From Rahnella sikkimica (lineage in GTDB: Bacteria > Pseudomonadota > Gammaproteobacteria > Enterobacterales > Enterobacteriaceae), in assembly GCF_002951615.1 (NCBI RefSeq), contig NZ_CP019062.1, positions 2,294,001 to 2,358,000 on the forward strand: a stretch of DNA of 64,000 nt, written 5' to 3'. Shown piece after piece: positions 39,041 to 48,364 of this stretch; position 1 is the first letter of the stretch, and every line of letters starts with the position of its first letter. The position numbers and the translations under genes are program-made. The notes below the pieces were generated by a model. That model ran no database searches, was not told the origin of the DNA, and worked only from the letters and a program-made list of their open reading frames with translations.

Positions 39041-39373
39041 ATGCGTTTACCCGTTGTGTTATCCCTGCTGGCGACCTTGTGTGCGGCGGGTTCTGCACTG
39101 GCCGCTGATCCGGTAAAAGTTCCTTCTGCGGCCCAAACCGCGCAACGTCAAAAGATGACCGACTGTAATCAGCAGGCCACCACACAATCGCTGAAAGGCG
39201 ATGAGCGCAAAAAATTCATGAGTAACTGCCTGAAAGCCGAGGCCAAAACAGACGATAAAATGAATCCTCAGCAGAAAAAGATGAAAGACTGTAATGCTGA
39301 TGCTGCGAAACAAGAACTCAAAGGTGATGCCCGTAAGACCTTCATGAGCACCTGCCTGAAGAAAGCCAGCTAA
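39041..39373 (+). CDS. PsiF-repeat periplasmic protein
   Basis: A 110-residue exported protein with a signal peptide ending SALA/AD (residues 1-22). Two copies of the PsiF repeat follow, each of the form QxxKMxDCNxxAxxxxLKGDxRKxFMSxCLK, four cysteines in all. E. coli PsiF is phosphate-starvation induced, but its role is unknown. I could not find a convincing Pho box. A strong AAGGAG precedes the ATG. It stands alone between galM and gpmA. Confidence 0.85.
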   Translation: MRLPVVLSLLATLCAAGSALAADPVKVPSAAQTAQRQKMTDCNQQATTQSLKGDERKKFMSNCLKAEAKTDDKMNPQQKKMKDCNADAAKQELKGDARKTFMSTCLKKAS

Positions 39374-39391
39374 AAACGCCGTTCTTTTGCA

Positions 39392-39434
39392 CAAAACGCG
39401 CGGTTCGGGCGACCGTCTGCGCGTTTTGTTTTAC
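39392..39434 (+). terminator. Terminator of the psiF-like gene
   Basis: The 10-bp perfect stem CAAAACGCGC / GCGCGTTTTG is followed by TTTT. Confidence 0.75.
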
Positions 39435-39504
39435 ATCCCCGCAGCAAATTCGTTATGTTTACTCTCAAAGGGTATTACACGACGGCATTCAGCCTACATA
39501 GCGA

Positions 39505-39534
39505 TTGCTGTCAGTGATACCAAGCCCCTATAAT
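39505..39534 (+). promoter_or_regulatory. Sigma70 promoter of gpmA
   Basis: TTGCTG (39505) and a consensus TATAAT (39529) are spaced 18 bp. The -10 element overlaps the Fur box. Confidence 0.65.
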
Positions 39535-39550
39535 GATAATTGTTATCATT
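39532..39550. promoter_or_regulatory. Fur box upstream of gpmA
   Basis: AATGATAATTGTTATCATT is a 19-bp perfect palindrome close to the Fur consensus. It overlaps the -10 element, so Fur-Fe(II) should block transcription. E. coli gpmA is a known Fur target. Confidence 0.88.
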
Positions 39551-39579
39551 GAAAATTCAGTTAACTGAGGAGTTTAGCT

Positions 39580-40332
39580 ATGGCTGTAACCAAACTGGTG
39601 CTGGTACGACACGGTGAAAGTGAGTGGAACAAAGAAAACCGTTTTACCGGCTGGCATGATGTTGAACTGTCCGATAAGGGCCGTACTGAAGCAAAAGCTG
39701 CGGGTCAGCTGCTGAAAGACGAAGGCTTCCACTTTGACTTCGCTTACACCTCTGTGCTGAAACGAGCCATCCACACGTTGTGGAGCGTTCTGGACGAACT
39801 GGATCAGCCCTGGCTGCCGGTTGAAAAATCCTGGAAACTGAACGAACGCCACTACGGTGCGTTGCAGGGTCTGGACAAAGCTGAAACCGCCAAGAAATAC
39901 GGCGACGAGCAAGTTAAACAATGGCGTCGTGGTTTTGCTGTGACACCACCGGAACTGGATCGCGCTGATGAGCGTTTCCCAGGCCATGATCCGCGTTACG
40001 CAAAACTGTCCCAGGAAGAGCTGCCAACCACAGAAAGCCTGGCACTGACCATCGAACGCGTTATTCCTTACTGGACTGAAGTGATCAAACCTCGCATCGA
40101 AAGCGGCGAGCGCGTGATCATTGCAGCTCACGGTAACTCCCTGCGTGCACTGGTTAAATACCTGGACAACCTGGGCGAAGACGAAATTCTGGAACTGAAC
40201 ATCCCGACAGGTGTTCCGCTGGTTTACGAATTCGACGAAAACTTCAAACCGATCAAACATTACTATCTGGGCAATGCCGACGAAATCGCAGCGAAAGCCG
40301 CGGCCGTGGCAAACCAGGGTAAAGCGAAGTAA
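39580..40332 (+). CDS. gpmA: 2,3-bisphosphoglycerate-dependent phosphoglycerate mutase
   Basis: A 250-residue glycolytic enzyme interconverting 3- and 2-phosphoglycerate. The phospho-acceptor His11 is in [10 protein letters not shown], with the partner His in [11 protein letters not shown] and [13 protein letters not shown] between. A GAGGAG site precedes the ATG. It is expressed from a promoter covered by a Fur box, so it is likely raised in low iron. A hairpin terminator follows. Confidence 0.97.
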   Translation: MAVTKLVLVRHGESEWNKENRFTGWHDVELSDKGRTEAKAAGQLLKDEGFHFDFAYTSVLKRAIHTLWSVLDELDQPWLPVEKSWKLNERHYGALQGLDKAETAKKYGDEQVKQWRRGFAVTPPELDRADERFPGHDPRYAKLSQEELPTTESLALTIERVIPYWTEVIKPRIESGERVIIAAHGNSLRALVKYLDNLGEDEILELNIPTGVPLVYEFDENFKPIKHYYLGNADEIAAKAAAVANQGKAK

Positions 40333-40365
40333 TAAGCCGTTTCTGAATAAAGTCAGAAATTGCGG

Positions 40366-40392
40366 AAAGGCATGCGAAAGCATGCCTTTTTT
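40366..40392 (+). terminator. Terminator of gpmA
   Basis: The stem AAAGGCATGC / GCATGCCTTT has a GAAA loop and a T run. Confidence 0.9.
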
Positions 40393-40568
40393 GTTTGTGT
40401 AAAACTCGCCCCGGCTCAGCACTTATTCAATTTTACAGAATCCGATTGAGCCAATCGTAAAAATAAATAATATTAAAAATACTTATGATTAATTACGACC
40501 ATAAATAATGTGATGAAATGTTTCTAACATAAATACAGCGTTTATTTATAATAATACGATGAAATACC

Positions 40569-40595
40569 TAAAGATAAAAATTACGCATCCGATAC
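40569..40595 (+). promoter_or_regulatory. FliA (sigma28) promoter of the second chemoreceptor
   Basis: TAAA-N15-TCCGATAC matches the sigma28 consensus TAAA-N15-GCCGATAA in the core CCGATA with exact spacing. It lies 114 bp upstream of the chosen start. The rest of the 377 bp gap after gpmA shows no other feature. Confidence 0.65.
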
Positions 40596-40709
40596 TACAG
40601 AAAGGGAATATAAAACCCTAAAAAAGAGATTCGTCATTTAACTGATCTAAACCTTTTTAAAATCGTTATTTGACGACGTTAGACCATGTTCCACCTGGGG
40701 TTACAGATC

Positions 40710-42365
40710 ATGAATTTTCTGCGAAATATTAAAATAAGAACGGCTCTCGTACTCATTCTCATTATTTTTTCACTGCTATGGGCAGGTGCCTCAGGCTTTG
40801 CGTTGTACTCCCTCAAGGAGTTAAAACTCGAGTTGGGCGTCACCAATATTCAGCAAAATAATGGCGATATTATCAATGGCGCTAACGCACAGTACTACCG
40901 TGCTGTCACCTCTCTGGAGCGTGCTGTCAGTGGTTTAGAAAAAAATAATAGCGACGTTTATGATCTCGAAATAAAAGCCACGGCCACAGAGCTTGAAAGC
41001 CTGCAAAAAGGTTTGGCGCAATTTAAAGCTATTGATCACGGAAATCTGGACACAGCGACAATAGATGATATTTATAACAGTTCATTTAATCTTTATACTA
41101 ACGCGGTGTTACCCCTGTTTGAATCCGCCAAAGCTAAGAAGATAAGTGACTTCGAAAGACTTAAAAATGATAATTATCTTCCTCTTAGACGAAATTTCAG
41201 CTCAGCTATAGATAAGTACAATGAAAAAATAATTTCTCTGAATGCTGAAGCCAATGAAAGAATCACGCTTTGGGTTAAGTGGTGTCAGTATATTCTCATC
41301 AGTGCGTTGCTGATCAGTGTTTTGATTATGTTAGCAAGCGATCGTTATCTGGTTAACTTCCTTGTTAAACCTCTGAATATAATGAAAGCCCACCTGGAAT
41401 CTCTGGCAACCGGAATCCTCGACCACAAAATGGTTGATCAGGGGAAAAACTGTATCGGCCAGTTAGTGCCTTACATCGATAAGATGCAGGGTAACTGGGC
41501 GCAGACCGTGCGTGATATCCGTAACAGTGCAGATTCGATTTATAAAGGGTCCAGCGAAATCTCTGCCGGCAATACAGACCTGTCTTCGCGTACCGAAGAA
41601 CAAGCTTCAGCACTGGAAGAGACCGCAGCCAGTATGGAAGAGCTCGGTTCAACTGTCAGACAGAATGCGGATAACGCCGGGCAGGCGAGTTCGCTGGCAA
41701 GTCACGCAACACATGAAGCGCACACGGGCGGCGATATTGTCAGCGGGGTGATCACCACGATGACCAAAATCACCGGCAGCTCGCATAAAATTGTCGATAT
41801 TATTGGCGTAATCAATAGCATCGCTTTCCAAACCAATATTCTCGCCCTGAATGCGGCGGTTGAAGCAGCACGGGCCGGAGAGCAGGGCCGCGGTTTTGCC
41901 GTTGTCGCAAGTGAAGTCCGCAATCTGGCACAGCGCAGTGCGCAGGCAGCGAAAGAGATTGGCGTGCTGATCAATGAATCGGTTGAAAATATTAAATCCG
42001 GCTCAGAACAGGTGACCCGAGCGGGTGAGGCAATGGAGAAAATTGTCAGCTCAGTCAGTCATGTCAGTGAAATCATGAGTGAGATAGCGGCAGCCTCGAC
42101 CGAACAGAGTAAAGGTATCAGCCAGATTGGTACGGCAGTGGTGCAAATGGACAGCGTCACACAACAAAATGCCGCGTTAGTACAGGAGTCGGCAGCGGCA
42201 GCGGCCTCTCTTGAAGAACAGGCACGGCAACTGACTGAGATCGTCTCCACCTTCAAAATTGGCGGTACAGAAACACGCGCTGACATCCTGCCACTTAAAA
42301 GGCCGGATTTACGTGCCAAAACCAGTACATTAGCTACTGCTCAAGGCGGCTGGACTAAGTTTTAA
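40710..42365 (+). CDS. Methyl-accepting chemotaxis protein with CheR-docking tail
   Basis: A 551-residue chemoreceptor: transmembrane segment 1 near residues 11-34, a roughly 150-residue helical periplasmic sensor, transmembrane segment 2 near 187-207, HAMP, and a signalling hairpin with [20 protein letters not shown]. The C-terminal residues GWTKF fit the x-aromatic-x-x-aromatic pentapeptide (NWETF type) that tethers CheR and CheB, so it can support methylation of itself and others. The ATG at 40710 is chosen because [13 protein letters not shown] is the usual receptor start; the ribosome-binding site is weak. A perfect 14-bp stem follows the stop. The ligand is unknown. Confidence 0.92.
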   Translation: MNFLRNIKIRTALVLILIIFSLLWAGASGFALYSLKELKLELGVTNIQQNNGDIINGANAQYYRAVTSLERAVSGLEKNNSDVYDLEIKATATELESLQKGLAQFKAIDHGNLDTATIDDIYNSSFNLYTNAVLPLFESAKAKKISDFERLKNDNYLPLRRNFSSAIDKYNEKIISLNAEANERITLWVKWCQYILISALLISVLIMLASDRYLVNFLVKPLNIMKAHLESLATGILDHKMVDQGKNCIGQLVPYIDKMQGNWAQTVRDIRNSADSIYKGSSEISAGNTDLSSRTEEQASALEETAASMEELGSTVRQNADNAGQASSLASHATHEAHTGGDIVSGVITTMTKITGSSHKIVDIIGVINSIAFQTNILALNAAVEAARAGEQGRGFAVVASEVRNLAQRSAQAAKEIGVLINESVENIKSGSEQVTRAGEAMEKIVSSVSHVSEIMSEIAAASTEQSKGISQIGTAVVQMDSVTQQNAALVQESAAAAASLEEQARQLTEIVSTFKIGGTETRADILPLKRPDLRAKTSTLATAQGGWTKF

Positions 42366-42369
42366 GCTG

Positions 42370-42402
42370 TCAAGGCTCCTCAGAGTGACTGAGGAGCCTT
42401 GA
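42370..42402. terminator. Strong hairpin after the second chemoreceptor
   Basis: The 14-bp perfect stem TCAAGGCTCCTCAG / CTGAGGAGCCTTGA encloses five bases. It lacks a T run, so termination efficiency is uncertain. Confidence 0.55.
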
Positions 42403-42478
42403 GTTGATGACAAAGCATAGACAGATGAGCGCAGCTTATAAGAATATGACTCTGCACAACGTCCCTGAGGAGAAATTG

Positions 42479-42949
42479 ATGTCGGTCAGACGAGCCAAAC
42501 CGCACGAAGCAGAACAGCTCTGGGAAATCAGGAATCTGGCTATCCGTTACGGATGCAAAAATACCTACGCACAAGCCATCCTGACAGCATGGACTCCGGA
42601 CAAAATGCCCGCAGGATTCCCAAATGCGATTACCCATAATCCTTTTTTTGTTGCCGACGCACCGGAAGGTTTTCCGGTCGCGACCGGATTTCTTGATGTT
42701 GAGAACAGAAGTGTTGAAGCCATTTTCACGCGTCCCGGATTCGAAGGGCAAGGACTCGCCACGCAGATTATCAATGCGATTAAAGCAGAAGCAAAGTTGC
42801 TGGGGTTTTCTGAACTGACGCTTTCATCCACGCCTAATGCCTTTGAATTCTACAAAAGAAATGGATTCAGCCTGGTGAAGGAAAGTATTTATCGCTCGGC
42901 GTTGGCGAATGCCGACCTGCGTTGCATGGATATGCGCTGCGAGTTGTGA
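42479..42949 (+). CDS. GNAT-family N-acetyltransferase
   Basis: A 156-residue GCN5-related acetyltransferase. The acetyl-CoA loop is in VEAIFTRPGFEGQGLATQII (the R/Q-x-x-G-x-G/A motif), with LTLSSTPNAFEFYKRNGF near the C terminus. GAGGAG precedes the ATG at 42479, which is preferred to the in-frame ATG at 42404. The substrate is unknown. It lies between a chemoreceptor and aroG, with no evident pathway link. Confidence 0.85.
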   Translation: MSVRRAKPHEAEQLWEIRNLAIRYGCKNTYAQAILTAWTPDKMPAGFPNAITHNPFFVADAPEGFPVATGFLDVENRSVEAIFTRPGFEGQGLATQIINAIKAEAKLLGFSELTLSSTPNAFEFYKRNGFSLVKESIYRSALANADLRCMDMRCEL

Positions 42950-42970
42950 ACCGCGTTCTTGCAGACACAA

Positions 42971-42993
42971 AAAACCCCGCATAAACGGGGCTC
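42971..42993 (-). terminator. Terminator of aroG
   Basis: The stem CCCCG / CGGGG is followed on the minus strand by a T run (AAAAAA on the plus strand at 42969-42974). It lies 23 bp after the aroG stop. Confidence 0.75.
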
Positions 42994-43015
42994 AGTTCAG
43001 GTTCTTTGCGACGGA

Positions 43016-44068
43016 TTAGCCGCGACGTGCTTTCACCGCGTTGGCAAGGTTACGCAGCAGCACTTCGGTGTCTTCCCAGCCGATGCAGGCATCGGTCACG
43101 CTCTGGCCGTAGACCAGCGGCTCACCGCTGTCGAGGTTCTGATTGCCTTCCACAAGATGGCTTTCAACCATCACACCCATAATCGCCTGTTCGCCACCGG
43201 CAACCTGACCGCAAACATCTTCACAGACTTCCATCTGTTTTTTGAATTGTTTGCTGCTGTTGGCGTGGCTGAAGTCGATCATAATACGGGCTGGCAGACC
43301 GCCTTTTTTCAGGCCGTCTTTCACTTCCAGTACGTCCTGCGCGCTGTAGTTTGGTTTTTTGCCGCCGCGCAGAATGATATGGCAGTCGTTGTTCCCGCTG
43401 GTGTTGACGATAGCGGAATGACCCCACTTGGTTACAGACAGGAAGCAGTGCGGCGCTCCCGCTGCGTTAATGGCGTCGATCGCCACTTTGATGGTGCCAT
43501 CGGTACCGTTTTTGAAACCGACCGGGCAGGACAACCCGGAGGAAAGCTCACGGTGTACCTGAGATTCTGTTGTACGTGCGCCAATCGCGCCCCAGCTCAT
43601 CAAATCCGCCAGATATTGTGGCGTGATCATGTCCAGGAATTCACCCGCCGCTGGCAGGCCGGTGTCATTAATATCCAGTAACAATTTGCGGGCAATGCGC
43701 AAACCATCATTAATCTGGTAGCTGTTGTTCATGTGCGGGTCGTTGATAAGCCCTTTCCAGCCCACCGTTGTACGCGGTTTTTCGAAGTAAACGCGCATGA
43801 CCACTTCCAGTTCGCCCTGAAATTCTTCACGCATTTTCAGCAGACGTGCTGCGTACTCTTTTGCGGCTTTAGGGTCGTTGATTGAACAAGGGCCGATGAC
43901 AACCAGAAGACGATCGTCGTTGCCTTTCAGGATCTTATGAATGGCATTGCGTGCATGGGACACCGTCTTTGCCGCTTTGTCAGTGGCGGGAAACTTTTCC
44001 AGCAGCGCTACAGGTGGCAAAAGTTCCTTAATTTCTTTGATGCGTAAATCGTCGTTTTGATAATTCAT
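43016..44068 (-). CDS. aroG: DAHP synthase, phenylalanine-sensitive type
   Basis: A 350-residue class I 3-deoxy-D-arabino-heptulosonate 7-phosphate synthase, the first step of aromatic biosynthesis. It is nearly colinear with E. coli AroG: MNYQNDDLRIKEIKELLPPV, VIGPCSIND, EKPRTTVGWKGLINDPH and GHSAIVNTSGNNDCH. Assignment to the Phe-sensitive isozyme rests on this close similarity. A TyrR-box-like site lies about 80 bp upstream, consistent with TyrR repression. Confidence 0.95.
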   Translation of the reverse strand: MNYQNDDLRIKEIKELLPPVALLEKFPATDKAAKTVSHARNAIHKILKGNDDRLLVVIGPCSINDPKAAKEYAARLLKMREEFQGELEVVMRVYFEKPRTTVGWKGLINDPHMNNSYQINDGLRIARKLLLDINDTGLPAAGEFLDMITPQYLADLMSWGAIGARTTESQVHRELSSGLSCPVGFKNGTDGTIKVAIDAINAAGAPHCFLSVTKWGHSAIVNTSGNNDCHIILRGGKKPNYSAQDVLEVKDGLKKGGLPARIMIDFSHANSSKQFKKQMEVCEDVCGQVAGGEQAIMGVMVESHLVEGNQNLDSGEPLVYGQSVTDACIGWEDTEVLLRNLANAVKARRG

Positions 44069-44144
44069 AACTCTTCCATTCGGGTGTTCATAAGAGACAA
44101 AGCGAAACGCTGACCGCGTTCAATCTAGCCGTATTGATAGCCGG

Positions 44145-44162
44145 TGTAAACCTACTTTGACA
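44145..44162. promoter_or_regulatory. TyrR box upstream of aroG
   Basis: TGTAAA-N6-TTGACA matches the TyrR consensus TGTAAA-N6-TTTACA with one mismatch. E. coli aroG is TyrR-repressed. Confidence 0.75.
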
Positions 44163-44281
44163 CTTGCGAATAGTCTCATTTTGATTCAGGACATGAATTC
44201 ATTCGCTAATCTTCCTAATCATCAGATTCATTCCGACCAGCACGAAAAAACAAATCACAACCAGAAGATGGAGATGAGGTT

Positions 44282-44608
44282 ATGAAGAGACTTGCAATAG
44301 TGTTACTGACCGCCACAATGGCTCTGGCTTCCGGTGCCGTATTAGCCGAAGACGCTAATTCTGGTTCGAATAACGGTGCAGCGAATCAGGCTAATGCGCC
44401 AGGCTCAATCCAGAAAATTGCACCGAACGGTGTCGATAACAGCAAAATCAACAATACCGACAAGCCGGTTAATGAAGTCCATAAAAAGGCACATAAAACA
44501 AAGCACAAGATGAGCGAATCCCAGATTCATAAAAAAACCATGTGTAAAGATGGTCGCTGCCCGGATCAGGTGCCGGGAACCAATCAGTCCAAAGCCACAG
44601 GAAACTGA
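44282..44608 (+). CDS. ybgS: YbgS-like exported protein
   Basis: A 108-residue protein with a signal peptide ending VLA/ED (residues 1-22). The mature part is Asn-rich then Lys/His-rich, and carries the family signature HKKTMCKDGRCPD with two cysteines. It resembles E. coli YbgS, an uncharacterised periplasmic protein in the same position next to aroG and zitB. The Asn/Gln-rich region diverges freely. Function is unknown. Confidence 0.85.
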   Translation: MKRLAIVLLTATMALASGAVLAEDANSGSNNGAANQANAPGSIQKIAPNGVDNSKINNTDKPVNEVHKKAHKTKHKMSESQIHKKTMCKDGRCPDQVPGTNQSKATGN

Positions 44609-44633
44609 TTCCACCGCAGTCAATGGCTGACAA

Positions 44634-44658
44634 AGGGGAACTTCGGTTCCTCTTTTTC
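44634..44658 (+). terminator. Terminator of ybgS
   Basis: AGGGGAAC and GTTCCTCT flank a TTCG tetraloop, followed by TTTTT. Confidence 0.8.
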
Positions 44659-44736
44659 TTATCAGCCCCTTTCTTGCATCACATGATGATTACGTTATTG
44701 TAATGATCTATCTTCATCTCTTTTGTGAATACTGAT

Positions 44737-45687
44737 ATGTCTTCCTCTTTACTACCTCAGGATAAGAACAGCCGCAGGCTGTTGCTTGCGTTTCTGGTCA
44801 CCGTGATTTTCATGGTGGCAGAAGTCATTGGTGGCCTGATCTCCGGCTCGCTGGCGCTGCTTGCCGACGCCGGACACATGCTGACCGACGCCGCCGCGTT
44901 GCTGGTTGCGCTGCTGGCCGTGCGTTTTGCGAAGCGCAAACCTAATTCCCGGCATACGTTTGGTTATTTGCGGCTGACCACCATGGCGGCGTTTGTGAAT
45001 GCCGCAGCGTTGCTGGTGATTGTCGTGCTGATTGTCTGGGAAGCTATCGCCCGTTTGTTCAGCCCTCAGCCCGTGATGGGCACGACCATGCTGGTGATTG
45101 CGATTGCCGGGCTTTTTGCCAATATTCTGGCGTTCTGGTTGCTGCATCAGGGCGAAGAGAAAGCCAATATCAATGTGCGTGCCGCCGCACTGCATGTTCT
45201 GGGCGATTTGCTGGGTTCCATCGGTGCCGTGGCAGCGGCACTGATCATCATGTACACCGGCTGGACACCCATCGACCCGATTCTGTCTGTGCTGGTTTCG
45301 TGCTTAGTGCTCAGTAATGCGTGGCGGCTGATGCGCGAGAGTTTTCACGAGCTGCTTGAAGGGACGCCTCAGGAAATTGATATCGATAAGCTGCGCAAAG
45401 ACCTGTCGATGAGCATTCCGGAAGTGCGCAACGTTCATCACGTCCATGTCTGGCAGATTGGCGAACAGCGCCTGATGACACTGCATGTGCAGGTTGTTCC
45501 ACCGCATGATCATGATGCCCTTCTCGACCGCATTCAGCACCATCTGCTCGATAAATGCCGTATCGGCCACGCCACTATTCAGATGGAATACGGACACTGT
45601 GAAACGCCTGACTGTGAGCTCAACGAAGATCAGAAGATAAGTGACGGGCACGATCATCACGGACACAGCCACGCGCATCATCATTGA
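44737..45687 (+). CDS. zitB: Zn(II) efflux transporter ZitB (CDF family)
   Basis: A 316-residue cation diffusion facilitator with six membrane segments. The metal sites are ADAGHMLTD in helix 2 and HVLGD in helix 5. A cytoplasmic C-terminal domain ([16 protein letters not shown]) ends in a His-rich tail. It exports zinc to the periplasm using the proton gradient. The start is uncertain between ATG 44737 and GTG 44725; neither has a good ribosome-binding site. A bidirectional terminator lies between it and pnuC. Confidence 0.93.
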   Translation: MSSSLLPQDKNSRRLLLAFLVTVIFMVAEVIGGLISGSLALLADAGHMLTDAAALLVALLAVRFAKRKPNSRHTFGYLRLTTMAAFVNAAALLVIVVLIVWEAIARLFSPQPVMGTTMLVIAIAGLFANILAFWLLHQGEEKANINVRAAALHVLGDLLGSIGAVAAALIIMYTGWTPIDPILSVLVSCLVLSNAWRLMRESFHELLEGTPQEIDIDKLRKDLSMSIPEVRNVHHVHVWQIGEQRLMTLHVQVVPPHDHDALLDRIQHHLLDKCRIGHATIQMEYGHCETPDCELNEDQKISDGHDHHGHSHAHHH

Positions 45688-45711
45688 TCCCGTGGTTGTG
45701 TACCTGAAAGC

Positions 45712-45742
45712 AAAACGCCTCCAGAAAAGGGAGGCGTTTTTT
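45712..45742. terminator. Bidirectional terminator between zitB and pnuC
   Basis: The stem ACGCCTCC / GGAGGCGT is flanked by an A run and a T run. Confidence 0.88.
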
Positions 45743-45754
45743 ATGGCAAATGGA

Positions 45755-46477
45755 TCAAATTTTCTGCAACGGCTGCGAACCGTTTTGCCGGGCACTTTTG
45801 ATCCACAGCCATGAACCGTTGAGCGCAATCAGGGTCAGCAGGACATATTCCAGCGCCATGGCGTAAACGCCCTGATAGGCAAAGATGGCCACGCTGATGA
45901 CATCAATTACCACCCACACCAGCCAGTTTTCGACGTATTTTCGCGTCATCAGCAGCATCGCGACAATCGACAGTACCATCATAGATGAATCCCAGAACGG
46001 GAACGCATCGGGCTGAAGCTCTGGCATATTGACGTTCAGCCCCAGCGCCTGCATGACATTGACTGCAACGAGCGTGAGCGCAGCGAATACGCGGTCAATG
46101 TTGAAAGTCATCAGTGTGATCCCAGCCACACAGATAACGCCCCATAGCAGCGCTTTGCTGCGCGGCAACCAGCGGATCTGCAATTCGGCCTGCTGATCTG
46201 CCGTCTGGCGGCTCCAGGCATACCAGCCGTAAATATTAGCGCCGAAGAAAAACACCTGTAACAGCAAGCTGGCATAAAGCTGGATCTGGAAGAAGATAAT
46301 CGCAAAAAGCGTCACGTTGATCAGGCCAAACGGATAGTTGATCAGCTTTTCTTTGCTGGCGTACCAGATGCAAAGTAAACCAAATATCGTCCCGACGGCT
46401 TCGATCCACGAAAGATCATACCCTCCTTTCCCAAGAGGAATATGAACCAGAATATTGCTGGTACTGAAGAAATCCAT
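45755..46477 (-). CDS. pnuC: Nicotinamide riboside transporter
   Basis: A 240-residue inner-membrane facilitator importing nicotinamide riboside. The N terminus MDFFSTSNILVHIPLGKGGYD, the WxxW-like YGWYAWSR and the multi-helix profile match E. coli PnuC. The third ATG (46477) is chosen by homology; AAGGA precedes the cluster of starts. It follows nadA and probably forms an NAD-supply operon with it. Confidence 0.94.
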   Translation of the reverse strand: MDFFSTSNILVHIPLGKGGYDLSWIEAVGTIFGLLCIWYASKEKLINYPFGLINVTLFAIIFFQIQLYASLLLQVFFFGANIYGWYAWSRQTADQQAELQIRWLPRSKALLWGVICVAGITLMTFNIDRVFAALTLVAVNVMQALGLNVNMPELQPDAFPFWDSSMMVLSIVAMLLMTRKYVENWLVWVVIDVISVAIFAYQGVYAMALEYVLLTLIALNGSWLWIKSARQNGSQPLQKI

Positions 46478-46518
46478 CATCACGTCCTTCCCTTAATTAT
46501 TCTGAAAATACCTTCGGC

Positions 46519-47583
46519 CTAAAGCGCTTTGGTCAGCGCCCGTAATTTCAGCTGAGCTGCGAAATCCAGCATACGGTTCAGCGGAATCAGTGATTTAACG
46601 CGCAGCGCTTCATCCACTTCAATAGCATGTTCTGCCCCGCCATGCTCCAGCCCTTCTGCGATAGCTTTCAGGCCGTTCATTGCCATCCACGGGCAATGTG
46701 CGCAGGTACGGCAGCTTGCACCTTCGCCTGCGGTTGGCGCTTCAAACAATTCTTTATCCGGGCACGCTTGCTGCATTTTGTAAAAAATGCCCCGGTCGGT
46801 GGCCACAATAAGCTGTTTATGCGGCAAGGTTTTCGCGGCCTGAATCAGCTGACTGGTGGAACCTACCGCATCTGCCAAATCCACGATCGCCTGAGGCGAC
46901 TCCGGATGCACCAGTATGGCAGCATCAGGGTATAAACCTTTCATCCGGGTCAGCGCCTGGGTTTTAAACTCGTCATGGACGATACAGGCGCCCTGCCAGC
47001 AGAGTACATCCGCCCCCGTCTGCTTACGCACGTAATTTCCGAGATGACGATCCGGCGCCCAGATGATTTTTTCACCCAAACTATCAAGGTGTTCGATCAG
47101 TTCTACCGCAATGCTTGAAGTGACAACCCAGTCGGCCCGCGCTTTTACCGCCGCCGAGGTATTAGCGTAGACCACAACGGTACGGTCGGGGTGACTGTCG
47201 CAGAAATCTGAGAATGCCTGCTCCGGGCAACCTAAGTCCAGAGAACACTCCGCATTGAGTGTCGGCATTAGCACGGTTTTTTCAGGGCTGAGAATTTTGG
47301 CGGTTTCCCCCATGAACCGGACACCGGCCACCAGCAGTGTTGACGCAGGATGCTGACTGCCGAAACGGGCCATCTCCAGAGAATCTGCAACAATACCGCC
47401 GGTTTCTTCTGCCAGCGCCTGAATTTCAGGATCAGTGTAATAATGCGCGACCATAACGGCGTCGCGTTCTTTCAGCAGTTTCTTAATCTTCTCTTTATAG
47501 AAGGTCTTTTCATCTGCATTCAGAACTGCGGGTTTAGGCGGGAAAGGATATACCGTCGCATTCAGATCCAATGTTTCGCTCAT
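46519..47583 (-). CDS. nadA: Quinolinate synthase
   Basis: A 354-residue [4Fe-4S] enzyme condensing iminoaspartate with dihydroxyacetone phosphate to quinolinate, the start of de novo NAD synthesis. Cluster ligands lie in [19 protein letters not shown] and [10 protein letters not shown]. The start is 47583, or 47592 three codons earlier. A weak NadR-like dyad (TGTTTA-N6-TTAAAA, 47731-47748) lies about 150 bp upstream and may mediate NAD-dependent repression; it matches only one half-site well. Confidence 0.95.
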   Translation of the reverse strand: MSETLDLNATVYPFPPKPAVLNADEKTFYKEKIKKLLKERDAVMVAHYYTDPEIQALAEETGGIVADSLEMARFGSQHPASTLLVAGVRFMGETAKILSPEKTVLMPTLNAECSLDLGCPEQAFSDFCDSHPDRTVVVYANTSAAVKARADWVVTSSIAVELIEHLDSLGEKIIWAPDRHLGNYVRKQTGADVLCWQGACIVHDEFKTQALTRMKGLYPDAAILVHPESPQAIVDLADAVGSTSQLIQAAKTLPHKQLIVATDRGIFYKMQQACPDKELFEAPTAGEGASCRTCAHCPWMAMNGLKAIAEGLEHGGAEHAIEVDEALRVKSLIPLNRMLDFAAQLKLRALTKAL

Positions 47584-47819
47584 ACTCTTCATCTCATTCA
47601 GTCAGGCACTGCGCCTGAAGGCCGAAAGCCACAGCAGGTCAAACGTATAAAACCCACTGGTTTTGTATGCTAAACAAAATACCGTAAATACTTCGTAAAG
47701 TCGTCCAGATTTTGTTCTTAAGGCTTTAAATGTTTACTGGACTTAAAAGAGAGGCGTTTTGGGATTATGCGGATAAAGGCAGATAAAGATAATGTGAGAA
47801 ATACAGAGGTCTGAATGCG

Positions 47820-47846
47820 AAAAAAGCGCCTAAAGGCGCTTTTTTC
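47820..47846 (-). terminator. Terminator of the tRNA-Lys array
   Basis: The 11-bp stem AAAAAAGCGCC / GGCGCTTTTTT has a four-base loop, 19 bp beyond the last tRNA. Confidence 0.85.
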
Positions 47847-47864
47847 TGAATTTGATGATTTAGA

Positions 47865-47940
47865 TGGTGGGCCGTGCTGGATTCGAACCAGCGACCAATT
47901 GATTAAAAGTCAACTGCTCTACCAACTGAGCTAACGGCCC
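47865..47940 (-). tRNA. tRNA-Lys (TTT)
   Basis: 76 bases with encoded CCA. The acceptor stem GGGCCGT pairs with ACGGCCC, the anticodon loop CTTTTAA gives TTT, and the T arm is GGTTCGAATCC. Confidence 0.97.
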
Positions 47941-48008
47941 ATCTAAATGCTTTGCACTACTTTCTTCACGGCTTACAGAAACTGATTCAGGACGTTCCAC
48001 TGTAAAAG

Positions 48009-48084
48009 TGGTGGGCCGTGCTGGATTCGAACCAGCGACCAATTGATTAAAAGTCAACTGCTCTACCAACTGAGCTAACGGCCC
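48009..48084 (-). tRNA. tRNA-Lys (TTT)
   Basis: Identical in sequence to the copy at 47865; 76 bases with CCA encoded. It shares the flank AAAAGTGGTGGGCC with the copy at 48289, pointing to tandem duplication. Confidence 0.97.
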
Positions 48085-48153
48085 TTCCTGAATACTTCTG
48101 ACTGCCTGTGTGTCTTGCAGTTGGTGTGCAAGCCACGACAGTGTGTTTAGATT

Positions 48154-48240
48154 TGGTGGGCCGTGCTGGATTGATTCGGTCTTCGACCTCACCCTGCGGG
48201 CAACGCTTGCGCGTTGTCGTCTCGCTTCGCTCGGCTCGAA
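48154..48240 (-). pseudogene. Broken tRNA-Lys remnant with inserted GC-rich segment
   Basis: Bases 48154-48172 equal the 3' end of the neighbouring tRNA-Lys genes (CCA, acceptor 3' strand and part of the T arm). They are then replaced by about 65 bp containing the hairpin GGGCAACGC-TTGC-GCGTTGTC. After it CTCGAACCAAGG resumes a T-arm-like sequence, but no D arm, anticodon or 5' acceptor strand follows. It cannot form a tRNA. Confidence 0.75.
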
Positions 48241-48288
48241 CCAAGGTTCTCATCCATCACTGCTTCACTACATAGTCCACTATAAAAG

Positions 48289-48364
48289 TGGTGGGCCGTG
48301 CTGGATTCGAACCAGCGACCAATTGATTAAAAGTCAACTGCTCTACCAACTGAGCTAACGGCCC
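48289..48364 (-). tRNA. tRNA-Lys (TTT)
   Basis: The third intact copy, identical to the others and the first in transcription order. 76 bases with encoded CCA. Confidence 0.97.

Noticed and set aside
47860..48358. Open frames across the tRNA-Lys cluster with repeated LAQLVEQLTFNQLVAGSNPARP
   Set aside because: Translation of the tRNA genes themselves; a common annotation artefact.
47865..48364. Regularly spaced repeats that could suggest a CRISPR array
   Set aside because: The repeats are full 76-base tRNA-Lys genes with unequal spacers.
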